Shown: positions 1-11,689, numbered from the stretch's first letter. The stretch is DNA of 52,500 nucleotides from Prorocentrum cordatum (GCA_963575745.1 CAUYUJ010020605.1:78332-130831); one strand, 5' to 3'. Numbers and translations: made by a program. The notes: a model not told the origin generated them from the letters alone.

Positions 1-739
1 TTTGGTTGCTGCCTGTCTCTGGGGGCCCGTGCCCAGGTCAATTGGCTGGGAGAAGAAAAAAATATTCAGGAGAAAAGGCTGGTCAGGGGAATGGGTCCAG
101 ACCTCTAGCGGTCACATCATTGAAAAACTCACTACGTCAGGGGTCTGGGAGTACAGCAAGTTCGTGTCGTGCCGGTCCCTGACACCGCGGGGATCGTTCA
201 ACATCGTCCGATTCCGGGCAGCCGCCGACGTTCAATTTTGAACGCTGGCGGCGGGGTCGCCGCTGGTCGACACGACGCGAACCGACAGTGGGGAACGAAG
301 CCCCTTGAACGGGGACAGGGAGGGGCAGCCGAGGCCCCAGGCCGTCTTTCCGTGGAGAGGTCCTAGAGGTGTCTCGGGGAGGGGGGGGGGGTCTGGGAGA
401 TGCGGTTTCGGATACGGGGGGCCGGGGACATCCCGAATGGGAGCGTCCAGGCGGCGGGGGCACAAATCATGGCCCTAGGCATGTACGCGGACGGGAAGTG
501 GGGAACCAGGGAACCCAGTGAAAGAAGAGAGGAGGGCCAGGAAATCCAGGAAGACATCCTGGGCCCAGCCATGATGTCCACACGCCCTAGTCATCACCCC
601 CCCGTTGGACGTCCCCGAAGCGGGGGGGGGCACAACCTGTTTCGGGGCGCCCCAAGAACTGGCTCGATTATTCTTGGAGGTTGGAGGGGGCAGGGGCTGT
701 CCATCAACCCCATGGCGGGCGCCTGGAGGGGTCCTCCAA
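1..739. other. No gene recognised
   Basis: Mixed sequence of moderate to high GC. Short open frames exist on both strands but none resembles a known family, and they overlap one another. A run of G residues lies near 380-390 and another near 625. I see no RNA gene or mobile-element end here. Confidence 0.5.
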
Positions 740-1320
740 CCCTGGCGTCGTCGTCGTCATCGTCGCCGTCGCTGTCGCCGTCACCGCAATCGTCGTCGTC
801 GTCGTCGCCACCATCCTCGTGGACACCGCCGTCGTCACCATGGCCGTCGTCGCCACCATTCGCATCAGCAGCATCGCCATCGCCGTCACCGCAATCGTCG
901 TCGTCATCGTCGTCACCACCAATATGGCCATCATGTGTCCCTTTTGCACTCGACATCATCATTGGTGGTAGCACTACCGCAATCGTATTCGTTATTCTCC
1001 TCATCATCGTCATAACCCATATGCTCACCATCACCCGAACCATCAACAGCAGTAGCATCCGCACCCGCAGACATGTCAAACTCATCCTAATCCTAACATC
1101 ATCATCAGCCACATCGTCATTTGCATCATCATCATCATCAACATCAACACTATCACCCACGTCATCATCATCGTCATCGTCATCACCACCCCCCTCAGCA
1201 GCAGCAGCACCACCACCACCGTCACTATCGCCATTGCCCTCATCATCATCACCACCATGGCCATCAACATCACCAGCATCACAATCACAGTCGTCACAAT
1301 CACCATCATCATCGTTTTTT
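740..1320. repeat. TCG/TCA/CAT trinucleotide low-complexity tract
   Basis: About 580 bp dominated by imperfect TCG, TCA and ACC/CAT triplets, for example runs of cgtcgtcgtcgtc and catcatcatc. Every frame is open for long stretches on both strands, giving apparent poly-Ser, poly-Asp, poly-His or poly-Val/Met peptides. These are properties of the triplet repeat, so I annotate no protein here. Confidence 0.9.
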
Positions 1321-1329
1321 ATGATTGTT

Positions 1330-1720
1330 TCCAGATGAATGGAGGAGGTAAAGAGAGAAAGAGGAAGAGAGAAAGAGAGAGCAATATATAATGAGAGAGA
1401 AAAAAAAGATCTATACTTATAAGGTTTCCACGTGCCTGCGGGCACTGAGCCCCAAGCCCAAGCATCGGGAGCAACCCACGCGGCCACACAAAACGTGAAA
1501 CACGAAAAGCAGGCGAAGGAGGAGGAAAAGGAAGAGGAAGAAGAGTAAAAAGAAGCAGACAGAGAGGGCGAGGAGGCAGGACTGCCGTCACGGCCGCGCG
1601 GCCGACACACAGGCGGCAAAAATCTGCACTGGCCCCAGAGTCGGAAGGGGCGGAGGAGGAAAAGGAACAGAAAGAGGAAGAGGAAAAGGCTAAGCGGAAG
1701 AAGAAAGGCGCTGGGCCTAG
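1330..1720. repeat. Purine-rich GA/GGA/AAG low-complexity stretch
   Basis: The plus strand is strongly purine-biased, with repeated gagagaaagagg and gaagaggaaaagg elements at about 1345-1405, 1510-1560 and 1640-1710. The opposite strand therefore reads as poly-Ser/Leu/Phe. No coding family is recognisable. Confidence 0.7.
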
Positions 1721-2841
1721 TTACAGCCGCGGCGGACGTAATTCGCTCGGGCGGGCGTCGGCGGGCACGGCCGGCCGTCCGTCTCTGGGGGGAAAAAACA
1801 TGGAAGAAGGAGGAGACGGAGAAGGACGGGCCGGGGCGGCGGGTTGGGCTGTCGTCGCGTCGTCGCGCGCCAAGCTGGGGCCGCCGCCGCTGCCGCCGCC
1901 GACGCCGCCAGGGGCCGCCGCGAGCCGCCGCGGGGGCCGCCGCCAGCGCCGGGCCGGCGTGCGCGCCAAGTGCGACGCCGCTCCGCTGGACAACACCAAA
2001 GTGCCCGCGCCTTCCTGGCACCGCCACGCCCGCGGGTTCCACGTCGACCACGTCGTCCTCGTTTACGGCCAGCGGCGTGCACGCGCGCATCACGCGGGCT
2101 GCGCGGTGCCAGACGCTTGCGGCGTTCCGAGGTCTGCACGCGGCCCAAAGCCGCATGCGCCCCCGCGCCCCGCCGCCGCGCACGCGCCGGGGCGATCGAC
2201 TGCAGCGCCCTCAGCAACTCGTCGCAAAAACGCCCGTAAACGCTCGCAGCGAAGACCTGGCACTCAACGCCGACACCCTCGAGTTCACGATATAGGCCGC
2301 CCGCTCGGCGCGGCGCCCAGACGGATCTGGCGCACCAGCCACATGTCAACATATCAACAGCGCAGAGCAGTGGGCGTAAGCTGACGAGGCCTGCCGGCTC
2401 AAACTCTGTCCTGCCATCGACAGCGCTGGCGAATGCATGCGCGTCGTCACGGACTGCAGTACGTCTGGCATTTGCAAGGGGCTCTGGCGCGAAGAAGCCC
2501 GCGGCTGCTGGACGGGCCAAGAATGCACCCACCGCAGTTGCCGAACACCACCGCATCGGACCCCCCGCGCCGAGGCGGACGCGGACGGCGAGGACGAACT
2601 CGTCGCTGGTCATGAACCGCCCCGCGTGGAAGGACATGGCGCACAGCTCGCCGTGGCCTTGGTTCCAGTGGCAGAATTTCTGGGGGCGGCGCGCTGCATC
2701 GGCGCCCCCAGTCGCTCGTGCTCGGGAGGGAAGTCCCGAGGCCACTGCGCGGTCTGCCTCCCTGGCGAGTCCGCTCGGGAGCCCCAGCGCGCCGCGGCCC
2801 CAGGGAGCGGCCAGGGGTTCGGGGCCCTTCGCGCCCGCCAA
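1717..2841 (-). pseudogene. GC-rich ORF, possible decayed retrotransposon C-terminal domain
   Basis: A 374-codon open frame in a very GC-rich block. Residues of about 65-165 contain a segment (T-S-D-E-F-V-L-A-V-R-V-R-L-G, later R-R-T-A-V-R-D-D-A-H) that resembles the post-RT region of some algal and fungal LINEs, where a conserved 'F..alr.RLg' stretch precedes a zinc-binding CxxC..H..C and an 'R(H)N.lRD' segment. The expected cysteine pattern is missing between these two segments, so a frame change or decay is likely. The last ~150 residues are Arg/Ala/Gly-rich composition only. The assignment is weak; it may be a chance ORF in GC-rich DNA. Confidence 0.25.
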
Positions 2842-3600
2842 CCCACAGCCGCCGCCCCGAGCCTGCGGCTGGCAGCGCGCCCGCCAGCTCCCAGCTCAGC
2901 TGGCCCCCGGACGCGCGCACCCTTCGCCACCTGCCCTTCTCTCGCCACCTCGAAGGCATGCACGCGCATGTCGCGGAGCGCCGACAGGCAGGCGCACGGC
3001 CTGCGCACAGGCCTGTGGCCAGCTTACGCACAGCCAATGCATCGGCCTGTCGCGAAAGCCGGCCCTCGGAGAGACCCCCCAGAGGCCCACGACAGGCCCG
3101 CGCACAGCCTGCGCACGGGGGGGGCGAGACCCAGGGACATGGACGACAAGCGCGCACGGGACAGAATTCGGGAAATCACTGGGCATCAGTAAATCTGAAA
3201 CTCGGGGGCAAGAGACTTGGCGGCCCCTCGCCACCCCTGATGCGACGAGGTCTGCGAAGCGACCACCACCCGCTAGCGATGTGGATCCAAGACGAGCAAG
3301 AATGCAGAAGCGAGGGCCTCGCTGGACGCATTGGCGACGACCATCAGGGTCATCGTCGCCGCTGCCGCAGTAGTGAGAACGACCTTAACCACCGTCACGA
3401 AGGGGATGGCAAGCAAGTGCTTGCCGCGACCTGAAGAGGCTTGGAGGGCGGGGGTGTTTTGACTTCATCTCGACATTTAGAGCAGCAAAGGAATGTAGAC
3501 GAATAGGTCCAGTTGCGTTAAATGCCCTGAAAGCCTGAGCTCGGCTTATTTCCGAATTCTTCGCAAAGGATGTCGCACTCTGCAATATGTTGTTCGGCGC
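2842..3600. other. No gene recognised, GC-rich grading to AT-richer
   Basis: GC-rich to about 3400, then ordinary composition. Overlapping open frames on both strands are Arg/Pro/Ala-rich and mutually exclusive. No repeat unit or known domain was recognised. Confidence 0.4.
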
Positions 3601-5000
3601 TCGGTGGTTCGACTCTCGAGATTTGGAGAAGCTACAGATGTCTCATCCACACCAATGATTTCAGCAGCATATGAAACATTAGCCTAGAGGCTCGAGAGAT
3701 CGGTTTTGTTCTAGGCTGAAGCCGAAAATTAAAGATGCTGCAACTGTTTAAATACATGCTTGGTTTCTAAAGTGAGGGGCTGCGGCTGCCGCATCGGCTG
3801 CGGCTGCGGCTGCAGCTGCAGCTGCTGCTTCGCGGCTGCCGTCGCGGATGCCGCTGCTGCCATGGAGCTCTGCGAGGTCCCTGGCGGTAACCAGGTTGAC
3901 GGCTTACCACCGGCGCCCAGCACGGGATCCTTTCCGGGCTAGTTGGCAAGAAAATATCAACGGACAAATTTCGAACACGTGGTCCAGTTGAAAAATGCGT
4001 TGGAAGATGTTTGACCGTGTATTTTGGATGAGACAATCTTCCCGGACATCTGCGATATCATTCCTGCTTGCTGTCTTGATATCAGGTCGAACGGAGAATT
4101 CTGAAGGGCAAAATCGAATGGACCCGGCACTCGCCCTGAGACCATATTTTGCACGTGCGCTCAGGGACTGGATCTCGGGACTTAGAGCAGCTACACCGGT
4201 TTGTGCGTCAATAGCTTCAGCAACATCAGGAGCGTTAGTCTGAAGCATCGAGCCGCCTGAGATCGGTCTACTATCCGAGCTGCGACCGAAAACAATTCGC
4301 ATTCTGTAAATTATTTAGCTGCATATTCTGGTTGTCGGCATTATCTCGGGCTCTAGAGCAGCTACAGAGTTTAGATGTGCTTTAACAGCTTCAGTAGTAT
4401 CAATCACATCAGCGCCAGGCTGAGATCGCTCGGCTGCTCGAGCTTTCACCGAAAAACGATTCGCACTCTGGAACTGTTTGGCGTGCACGTTGAGCGTTTC
4501 GACATAATCTCTAGATTTCGAGCAGCTACAGCGGGTCCATGTGCATCACTAGCTGCAACAGCATCAAGCGCATCAGTCTAGAGGACAGAGAAGCCTGAAA
4601 TCGGTCTGCTACTCGAGCTATGACCGAAGCAGTAGCTACAGTCTACAACTGTGTAAGATGCATGCTCAATTTGTCAGTTTGATCTCGAGACTAGCATCCA
4701 CAGCGAGTTCACGTGCGGAAATCGCGGCAGGAAGATCCGGAGCATTCTTGTAGAGGATCGACAAGCCTGAACCCGGTCTGCTATTCGAGCTATGACCGAA
4801 CAACTACTCGCACTCTGCAACTTGTTGGGACGCAGGTTTATTTTTCGACTAGCTCGCAAGATTCAAAGCAGCCACAGGGCTCTCAGATATTGAAGTTGGT
4901 CGGGAAGCATCTTTCCAGAGTCTTGAGAGCGGCGAGCGTACACGACTAGAATCTTAGCTGACGCGCGGCTTTATTCACGCGAGATTCGAGAAACTCAGCA
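3600..5000 (-). repeat. Old diverged ~170-bp tandem repeat array
   Basis: A loosely conserved segment (variants of ctctagagcagctacaga, followed by cgatcggtctgctactcgagct) recurs at roughly 4183, 4354, 4519, 4690 and 4866, a spacing of 165-176 bp. Wording and period match the minus orientation of the well-preserved ~170-bp units at 35.8-47.5 kb. I read it as an older, decayed array of the same superfamily. No gene is visible within it. Confidence 0.65.
3779..3913 (-). repeat. Hairpin element head plus GCN-rich tract
   Basis: On the minus strand a degenerate copy of the hairpin family occupies 3913-3881 (arms ttaccaccgg/ctggcggtaa on the plus strand). It is followed by a gacctcgcagagctcc-like segment and then a GCTGCG/GCAGCC repeat to 3779. 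The copy at 5119 (plus strand) has the same order, hairpin then GCN repeat, so the two form an inverted pair about 1.2 kb apart. Confidence 0.7.
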
Positions 5001-5118
5001 GCTACGCTTGGAATTAAAACTCTGCGTCATCGATTACGCGATCCTGCGTAGAGGCGTGACTGCACGGACAGAAGCTCTGGGTCGGCCAACAAGCTCCACC
5101 CCGTTCCCGAACCGGGCG

Positions 5119-5265
5119 CCGGCAGCAAACTGTCATCTGCTCACCGCCGGGGACCTCGTAGAGCTCCGCAGCCGCAGCGGCAGCCGCGGCCGCAGCTGCG
5201 TAGCCCGCGCGGCCGCGCACCCGCCCAGGCGCGCAACCGCCGCAGCCGCGCACGACTCCAGGAAC
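5119..5265 (+). repeat. Hairpin element head plus GCN-rich tract
   Basis: Degenerate hairpin (ccggcagca...tcaccgccgg) with the family's downstream segment gacctcgtagagctcc, running into a CCGCAG/GCGGCC repeat that ends near 5265. It mirrors the minus-strand copy at 3779-3913. Confidence 0.7.
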
Positions 5266-5499
5266 CAAAACTTTTCTAGCCATACACAGCAGCATGCAAG
5301 TTGTTGCGCCATAGCTCGAAAAGAATACCGACTTCAGGTTTCAAGCCTCTAGACAGATTCTTCCGATTGTGCTGGGGTCATCGGTGCGAAAGGAACCTCT
5401 GCGGCTGCGTCAAATCTCGAGATCCATTCGAAAAACGGAGCACGCGACCAAAAGAGTTGCAGAGCGCGAATGCCTTTCGAAGATAGCTCGGAAATAAAC

Positions 5500-7760
5500 C
5501 AAACTCAGCGGAAATAAACCAACACAGCTGAACCTATACGTCTACACTTGTTATTCCGAATGTCGAGATAAAGTCGAAACTGAGCAATTGCCCCAGAAAG
5601 ATACAGAATGGGAACATTTGTTTCGCCATAGTTCAAGAAGCAGACCGACCTCAGACGCCCCGATTTTGCGGACTAACGCTTCAGATGCTGCTGGAGCTCT
5701 CGGTCGACACGAAGCCTGATCACCTGCTCTGAATATCTTGCACGCACGAATGGAAAAATCCGGAAAAAATGCCCTACGACAGTCATACTGCTCCAATCTA
5801 GACGATAAGTGGACAGGAAGAGGCATCATGTCGACGAAAATACGAGAGAACCAAAAAAACGAATTGCCGAAGTTCTCAACGCTGAACGGCTGGACCCGAA
5901 GTTGACACATTGTCTCCTCTGGCCGGTTTGGGGGACTTGGCCCATTAGGGAAACCGTCAATCTTGGTTAGAGCCAGGAGACAAAGAGCTTCCGCGCCATA
6001 TGTGAATGGCACACGCGCGGGGCAGTCTTACATTCAACGCGCCCGAGAATGTGCATGGAAATGTATTTGACAGCTCGGCAGCTTGCCCACAGCGCGAGTT
6101 GAGTTGAGACAACCACCCACGCAAGAAAGTACACGACTCAAGTTGAACAGCATTTTTAGATCATCTGTCAGTCTTGATAACAAGAAACCTCTCTTGCGCC
6201 ACGTGTAGATGCGCATGGTCATTCCCTATCGCACGGTGTGTTTGACAGCTTCGTAGCCTGCCCACAGCTCGAGTTAAGTTCAGCAAATCACGCAAGTAAG
6301 AAAGTGCGCGGCTCAGTATGATAGCTTTTTCAGATTATCCATCCATTCAAGAAATGAGACAAGCACTCGCGCCACGCGTAGATGCGCACGGTCACTTCCT
6401 GTCGAATGATGCGCGCGTCAGCTCCGTAGCTTGCCCACAGCTTGAGCTAAGTTCACAAAATCACGCAAGTGATACACTGCACGGATCAAGTTGGACAGTG
6501 TCCCACATGACCTGTCAACTTAGACGGTGAGAAGAACTCTCGCGCCACGTGTAAATGCGCGTGATCGATTCTTATCGAATGGCGTGTCTGCCAACGCCGT
6601 AGCGCGCCCACAGCTTCATTTAAAACAAGACAACTACTTACGCAACAATGTGCACGACTAAAGTGGAGAATTTGTTTCAAGACTGGGGGCCGGCGGTAAA
6701 CCGTCAACCTTGGTTACCGCCAGGAACTGTTCGAGCTTCCGCGCCACGCTGGCAAATCGCATGCGGGCGCGGCAATCTCGCATTCTGCGCGCGCGCGTGG
6801 AAGGGAGGTTTCATGGAAATGTGCTTGACAGCTCCGCAGCTTGCCCACAGCGCGACCTAAGTTGAAAAAAACACCCACGCAAGAGAGTACACGACTCAAG
6901 TTGAACAGATGTTGAAGAATATCTGTCAATCTCAAAAAGCTCTCGCCACGTGTAGAAGATGATGATGTCCTATCGAGTTATGTGGTTGACAGCTCGGTAG
7001 CTGTTTGCAGAGTACGCACAGTTTTTCAGTGGAGGCTCTGGTAGCAGACCGATCTCAGGAGTCTCGATACTCCAAGACTAGCGCCCCTGATATTTTCCGT
7101 TCGAATGGAGTGCTTCCCAGCTCCGTAGTTTTCCTACAGGTTTGAAAAAATGCCTTTCCAAAATGCGTTAGCTCTAGCGGTAGCAGACCGATCTGAAGCG
7201 TCTAGATACTTGGGGCTAGCGCTCCTGCTCATGTCCTGTCGATTGGCGTGCATATCAGCTCCGTGGCTCGCCTACAGCTCGAATTAAGTAGGGAAAACAA
7301 ACATCGCCTCTCAAAAAGTTGCAGAGCGCAAAAAAAGTTGTTCAGTCGCAGCTCGGGCTGCAGAACGATCTCAGACGCCTCGACACTGTAGACCACCACT
7401 CTTGATCATTTCCTGTCGGAAGGCGCGCATCTCAGCCCCGTAGCTCGCCCGCAGCTCTACAGTGGACGAAACCCACATTATCTTAAAAAATCGCAGGGTG
7501 CGGGTAGATTTTCGGTCGCAGCTCTGGAGGCTGACTGACTTCAGGCGTCTCCACTCCAGACTAGAGCTCCAGATACATTCCTGTCGATGGGTGCGCCTTC
7601 CAGCTCCGCAGCTTGCCGACAGCTCGACATAAGAAAAGAAAATCACATTGCCTCTGTAAAAGAATAACAGAGTGCGAAAGTGCTTTGGGGTCGCGGCTCT
7701 CGTGGAGGACAAGTTTCAGGCCTTGAGACTGGAACTCCTGATCATTTCCTTGCCAATGAT
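5500..7760 (+). repeat. Diverged 165-173 bp tandem arrays
   Basis: Two sub-arrays are visible. At 6.0-6.7 kb the segment gcgccacgtgtagatgcgc recurs at 6196, 6369 and 6542, exactly 173 bp apart. At 7.0-7.7 kb a segment like ggtagcagaccgatctcag recurs near 7029, 7179, 7346, 7514 and 7690. The second wording matches the 'agcagaccgagttcagacctc' part of the younger 170-bp family. A class AA hairpin (ccggcggtaa/ttaccgcc) with a downstream gagcttcc segment interrupts the array at 6690-6735. No coding feature is seen. Confidence 0.7.
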
Positions 7761-8159
7761 GTGCATTTCGCCTCTGAGAAAGGCACGCAGCTCGAGCTAT
7801 CCTCCGAAAACCACCCAGAGAACCCAAAAAGAAAATAATAAGGAAAAACCAGAACAAGAAGAAGGAAGAAGAAAGAAGAAGAAAGGAAGAAGGAGAAGAA
7901 CACAAAAAAAGACGCCCCACTGCTTCTGCAAAAACATCCACCCGGCAGAAATGATAATTAGATGGCGGCCAGGAAAAAAATATCATGGAGCTCAGCCAGA
8001 AAAACTTCGAACAATTTTGTATAAATAAAAAATATATCAGCCTCGTTAGCGCGAACAACCTCACCACCGGTGAAACGGCCGGCTGCCGTGAACACGCCTG
8101 CCCTGCAGCGAAAACCACCGAAGGCGCGCGGAAGCGGGCACGGCTCTCTGCGAAGGGGG

Positions 8160-8237
8160 GAGAAAGGAGGAAGGAGAGGGAAAGAGGGGGGGGGGGGGAA
8201 GAGAGAGTGTGAGAGAGAGAGAGAGAGAGAGAAAAAA

Positions 8238-8269
<32 letters not shown>

Positions 8270-8280
8270 GGAGGGAGCCT
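8160..8280. repeat. G-run, (GA)n and A-run low-complexity block
   Basis: A run of G near 8190 is followed by (GA)n, 14 consecutive A at about 8232-8246, and more (GA)n to 8275. The long Leu/Ser frames on the other strand are artefacts. It lies just beyond the 3' end of the minus-strand LINE and might include its decayed A-rich tail. Confidence 0.75.
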
Positions 8281-8438
8281 GATTACCCGTGCCAGTCTCG
8301 AAAAAAACCTCACAGGGCGGCTTGCGAGCGGAATCCGCCAAGACAAATATGCACCCCAGTCTGCGTAGCCGTGCTGCGCCCGGAACACAACGAAAGCCTG
8401 CAATCGAAAGTGAAATTCGCGGACAGAGTTGGCGGCGA

Positions 8439-8810
8439 CTATAGACCCTGGCAGGATGTTGTACAAACGCACGCCACCAAGAGCAGAGCGAAGGAGGAAG
8501 TCTTGAGCTCGAAGATCGCACGGGTCTCCCAGGCGGCGGTGGTGGCGAAGCCGGGAACGAGGAGGAGGAGGAGAGGGATCGATGCGAAAGGAACTGTGGA
8601 AAGAATTGGGACCAAGACTAAGACTGAACGATGAATTACACCAAGAGTCGCAATGTCCCTCCGCGTGCTGAGAGGGGCGAGATCGTAGATTACCAGAGCC
8701 TCCAATTCTGCGAGACCAACGGAGCGCAAAAATCGTTGTTGCACGTTGTCGAGCATCTCAAGAGCGGTGCTAGTAGCGTGGGCAATAGCGGGCGTGCGAA
8801 ATTCAGCCAA
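8439..8810 (-). pseudogene. LINE thumb/connector region
   Basis: The 123-residue frame contains a block reading roughly V-Q-Q-R-F-L-R-S-V-G-L, then L-A-P-L-S-T-R-R-D-I-A-T-L-G-V-I-H-R. This resembles the conserved region after the RT domain of algal LINEs, where the polymerase thumb would be. It begins 16 bp after the RT frame stops and is in another frame, implying a small indel. Downstream residues become Leu/Ala-rich and uninformative. Confidence 0.7.
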
Positions 8811-8825
8811 TGAAACAACGTGGCT

Positions 8826-9743
8826 TTAAAATAGCAAGACCATCTCGCGCAGAAAGTGATATCGGCGGGCGTGCAAAAGACTCATTATTCGAGAATGACA
8901 CGCTGCACTGCACTGTTCGATCGCCTTCGTCATGCCAAGCTGACAATCAAGAATGACCCCCAGAATCTTAAACTCGGAAGAATCCCCGGGTCGCCTGGCA
9001 AGAATATGCGCGCTCTCCTTGCTGGCGTCAAAGACAGCGCATTTGGCACGACCCCAACGATGCAGTGTGGATTGACAATCGCGGAGAGAAGCACGAATGC
9101 TGGCATCGCTCACGCTGGATTCGAATGTTTCGACAGCGTTCAAATCGTCGGCAAAAACTATATCATCGAAGCCTGTCTCGGAGACTGCGCCGGAAGCGTC
9201 AGCGAAGAAAACGTTCCAAAGAATAGTGCCCAAAACGGTTCCTCGGAACACCATGTCCAGCATTTGAAACATGTCAGACAAGGCACCGTTAACTACAGCC
9301 CAGGCTGTCCGGGGAGCCAACCAACTGCGAATTGCTTGAAAGATTGGCTCGGGTATCGGAGCGGCGGCAAGCTCACGCAAGAGAATTTCTGTCTTCACCC
9401 GGTCGAAGGCACCAGACACGTCAGAACGGTATGAGCCAATTCTCTGGCCGCGAGAAAATGCAGTTAAACAATACAAAACTAACCTAAGCACGGCGTCTCG
9501 AGCGCCCTTGCCAGGAGTGCAAGCGCACTGCGAAGCTCCGTAAAATCCGCTCGAAATTAAAAGGGGCACAAAAGAATTGCACAGAAGTCGCTTCATTGCC
9601 TTGGACATCTGAGACGCGAGGTGGATACCACGATAATTCGCAGCATCGTGTGTAGATTTTCTTTTAAAAAGGGTAGGGATCGAATGCTCTGTCCAGCACC
9701 TCGGCCATGCACCTGTGGACAGAATACGGCGCGCAAGTTTCAC
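8826..9743 (-). pseudogene. LINE reverse transcriptase domain
   Basis: A 305-codon frame covering most of an RT domain. Visible landmarks are N-Y-R-G-I (RT motif 1 region), Y-R-S-D-V-S-G-A-F-D-R-V (motif A with catalytic Asp), the F-R-G-T-V-L-G-T-I-L-W-N segment where P-Q-G/S-V-L-G-P is expected (motif B) and F-A-D-D-L-N (motif C catalytic pair). The true domain start is further upstream: the same frame reads D-G-V-R-A-R-L-L-K-I-C to a stop near 9805. It would copy element RNA at the target site. Motif B is atypical (R-G-T for Q-G-S), a likely sign of decay. Confidence 0.85.
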
Positions 9744-10063
9744 GAATGGAATCGCGAGCTCCCGGCTGCAGATCTTGAGAAGACGGGCCCGGACTCCATC
9801 CGAACAGTGCCGCTATCGATCCTAAGAACAGACAGCACCCGCTTCGCACTACGAGAACTGATCGGAACGAACCTCGAGGCCACTAAATTAGATGAGTGCT
9901 GGCCAGAGAATTCGTTCATGTCCAGCTCTGGCACGGACCATCGAGAAACGGCTTCGTCAAGGAAAAGTTGCGCTTTGCTTTGGGGCCCCAACACCCAGGC
10001 CCCCGAATTGGAGCGCAAGGGGGGAGAGGAAGACTTACAAGATATATTGCACAAAGTTTTGCT

Positions 10064-10309
10064 TCATTGCCACCAACGCTTTGACCCTCTGCGGAGTGAC
10101 CTCAACTGCCGCCGCGCCCGAAAAATATGTCGTTGAAGAGCTCGCAACAGGCCAGCGCTACACCTTTGAGATGCCATTGGGGAAAACGGCGTTCCAACTG
10201 CTGCTAGTCTATCTCGCACGAGCGCCAAAGACGGCTCGTCCAGCCAGGGATGCGAACCTCTAAAAGAGATCGTGCTCTTAGGGATGTGCTGCCGCATCAA
10301 GTCAAGCAA
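10064..10309 (-). pseudogene. LINE endonuclease-RT linker
   Basis: An 81-codon frame with the pattern H-P-W-L-D-E, E/A-V-G-T-P, R-C-S-A-G-L and L-R-S-L-R-R-G-S-K-R-W-W. This matches the linker between endonuclease and RT that I recognise from dinoflagellate LINEs. It lies between the endonuclease and RT blocks at the expected distance. The stretch 10063-9810 toward the RT is broken in all frames. Confidence 0.7.
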
Positions 10310-10323
10310 AAGACGAGTCAGAG

Positions 10324-10815
10324 CTAAGGCTGCTGAATCGGGAGCAGATCCGTCGATCCAGCTTCACTGCAAATTCCGGACAGCTCCCCGTATAGCGCCC
10401 CAGTTATTGTGTGTATATATTTACGACAGTAGATCCAACACTCCCGCTGAACATTCGAGACCGTGAGTGCCGGCAGCGTGACAGAGCGAAGAACAACAGT
10501 GTGATCAGCGATCTGTGGCGCGACAGTGCAAGAGATGAGGTCTGGCATGTGAGTGAAAACAAGATCTAACAAATGCTGCCGCCGCGTAGGCTGTCGAACT
10601 TTTTCGACAAATCCGTGCTCCACACCCCACGTTCGAATAAATATGCCCTCTGGAAATGTCCTGTTCGAAAGACGCAACCATTCGCGATGAAGCACCTCGA
10701 AATCTCCTACAAAAACGGCCCCTAGGGCGATCTCAAACGAACTGTTGAATCTCGAGAACATAATTTCCAACCGAGCCTTATTCGTGAAAACTTCCAGCGA
10801 TATTTGTCGAGCCAA
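10324..10815 (-). pseudogene. LINE APE-type endonuclease, C-terminal half
   Basis: A 163-codon frame with G-D-F-E-V-L-H-R-E-W-L (the G-D-F-N-x-H motif, Asn replaced by Glu), R-Q-P-T-R-R-Q-H-L-L-D-L-V-F-T and I-A-D-H-T-V-V (the S/A-D-H catalytic His motif). These identify the C-terminal half of an exonuclease-endonuclease-phosphatase fold, which nicks target DNA. The N-terminal half with the first catalytic Asn and Glu is absent. The F-E substitution at the G-D-F-N motif suggests inactivation. Confidence 0.75.
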
Positions 10816-11353
10816 CTAGCCCGCTGGCGCTGCGGGAAAACTCTAGAGCTTAGCCGCTTCGCTTATGGGAAGTTCTACGATTCATTATGTATCAGTTTAG
10901 ACAAGTGTAAATGATGAAGAGAGCTCTCGCGCCATGTGTAGATGTGCATGGCGCAGCATCATCTCTGGAACGTAATTAGTAGAGTACGAACAGTTTCCGT
11001 CATTCCAGCTCGGGTAGCAAACCGAGTTCGGGCATCTAGATACTCCAGACTAGCGCTTCCTTTCTCAGCACGCGGGTGCGTGACATGAATATAAGGAGAC
11101 AGATTTCGCGAAACTCAGGTTTAAACTTTATTTCGCATGTCGATAGCAATACTGCAGCTGCGAACCTGAGAATGTGACAGGCAGACGCGCAATAACCCAC
11201 TACAGGCGCTCAAAATAACAGTTCTCTAAACGATTGGTCAAATCGCTCACAATGTTTGCTCGACCGACCCAAAGTTCCCACACTCTCCGCCCGGGTCGGG
11301 TGGTCAACTAGCTCCATCCCTCGCTGGAATTCCTCTGGCTCATCGATAACGCA
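10816..11353. repeat. Repeat-derived sequence, no gene
   Basis: Contains decayed pieces of the ~170-bp family (cgccatgtgtagatgtgcatgg near 10930, gggtagcaaaccgagttcgggc near 11010) and of the class 1 unit (a block near 11040-11240 resembling the tail seen at 15.55-15.64 kb). No coding capacity recognised. Confidence 0.5.
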
Positions 11354-11620
11354 CGCACGCACACAAGTCGACCTCACTCAGAAAGGCAGAAGCATAAACA
11401 GACACACAAACAGACACAAACAACCCACGCACGCAACAGCTTCAAAACACATCAGGAATACGCGCACACAACGAACACGCAACACACACACACACACACA
11501 CACAGACACGCACACACACACAAACAAATACATTACACACAGCCAACACACAGACACATGGACGCACGCAAGAATCCACAAAGACCCACGCAAACACGAA
11601 CACGCAATCACGAATGCGCA
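11354..11620 (+). repeat. (CA)n-rich microsatellite
   Basis: A CA-rich tract with acacacacacac runs at about 11480-11545 and interspersed acgca/acaaac variants on either side. Open frames across it are artefacts of composition. Confidence 0.85.
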
Positions 11621-11689
11621 CCCCGCGCCCCCCCCCTTCTGCTCGCCCTCCCCGCCGGCTATCCAGAGGGAGGAGGCGCCGCCCCATAT

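Larger units (their letters stand above)
8300..10815 (-). mobile_element. 5'-truncated, frameshifted non-LTR retrotransposon (LINE)
   Basis: Four coding blocks lie in the right order on the minus strand: the C-terminal part of an APE-type endonuclease (10815-10324), a linker rich in W and R (10309-10064), a reverse transcriptase (about 9800-8826) and a thumb/connector (8810-8439). They sit in different frames, so the copy is not functional as it stands. The N-terminal part of the endonuclease is absent and sequence right of 10815 is repeat DNA, which is consistent with 5' truncation during target-primed insertion. The linker and thumb wording is typical of LINEs I associate with dinoflagellates; that is recognition, not a search result. 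Confidence 0.85.

Noticed and set aside
594-2183. 529-codon minus-strand frame and overlapping plus-strand frames
   Set aside because: Driven by TCG/TCA/CAT triplet repeats and purine-rich DNA; peptides are poly-Ser, Asp, His or Val with no conserved domain.
7561-8521. 303- and 187-codon minus-strand frames rich in Leu/Ser/Phe
   Set aside because: They cross the (GA)n/A-run block and decayed repeats; no domain is visible.
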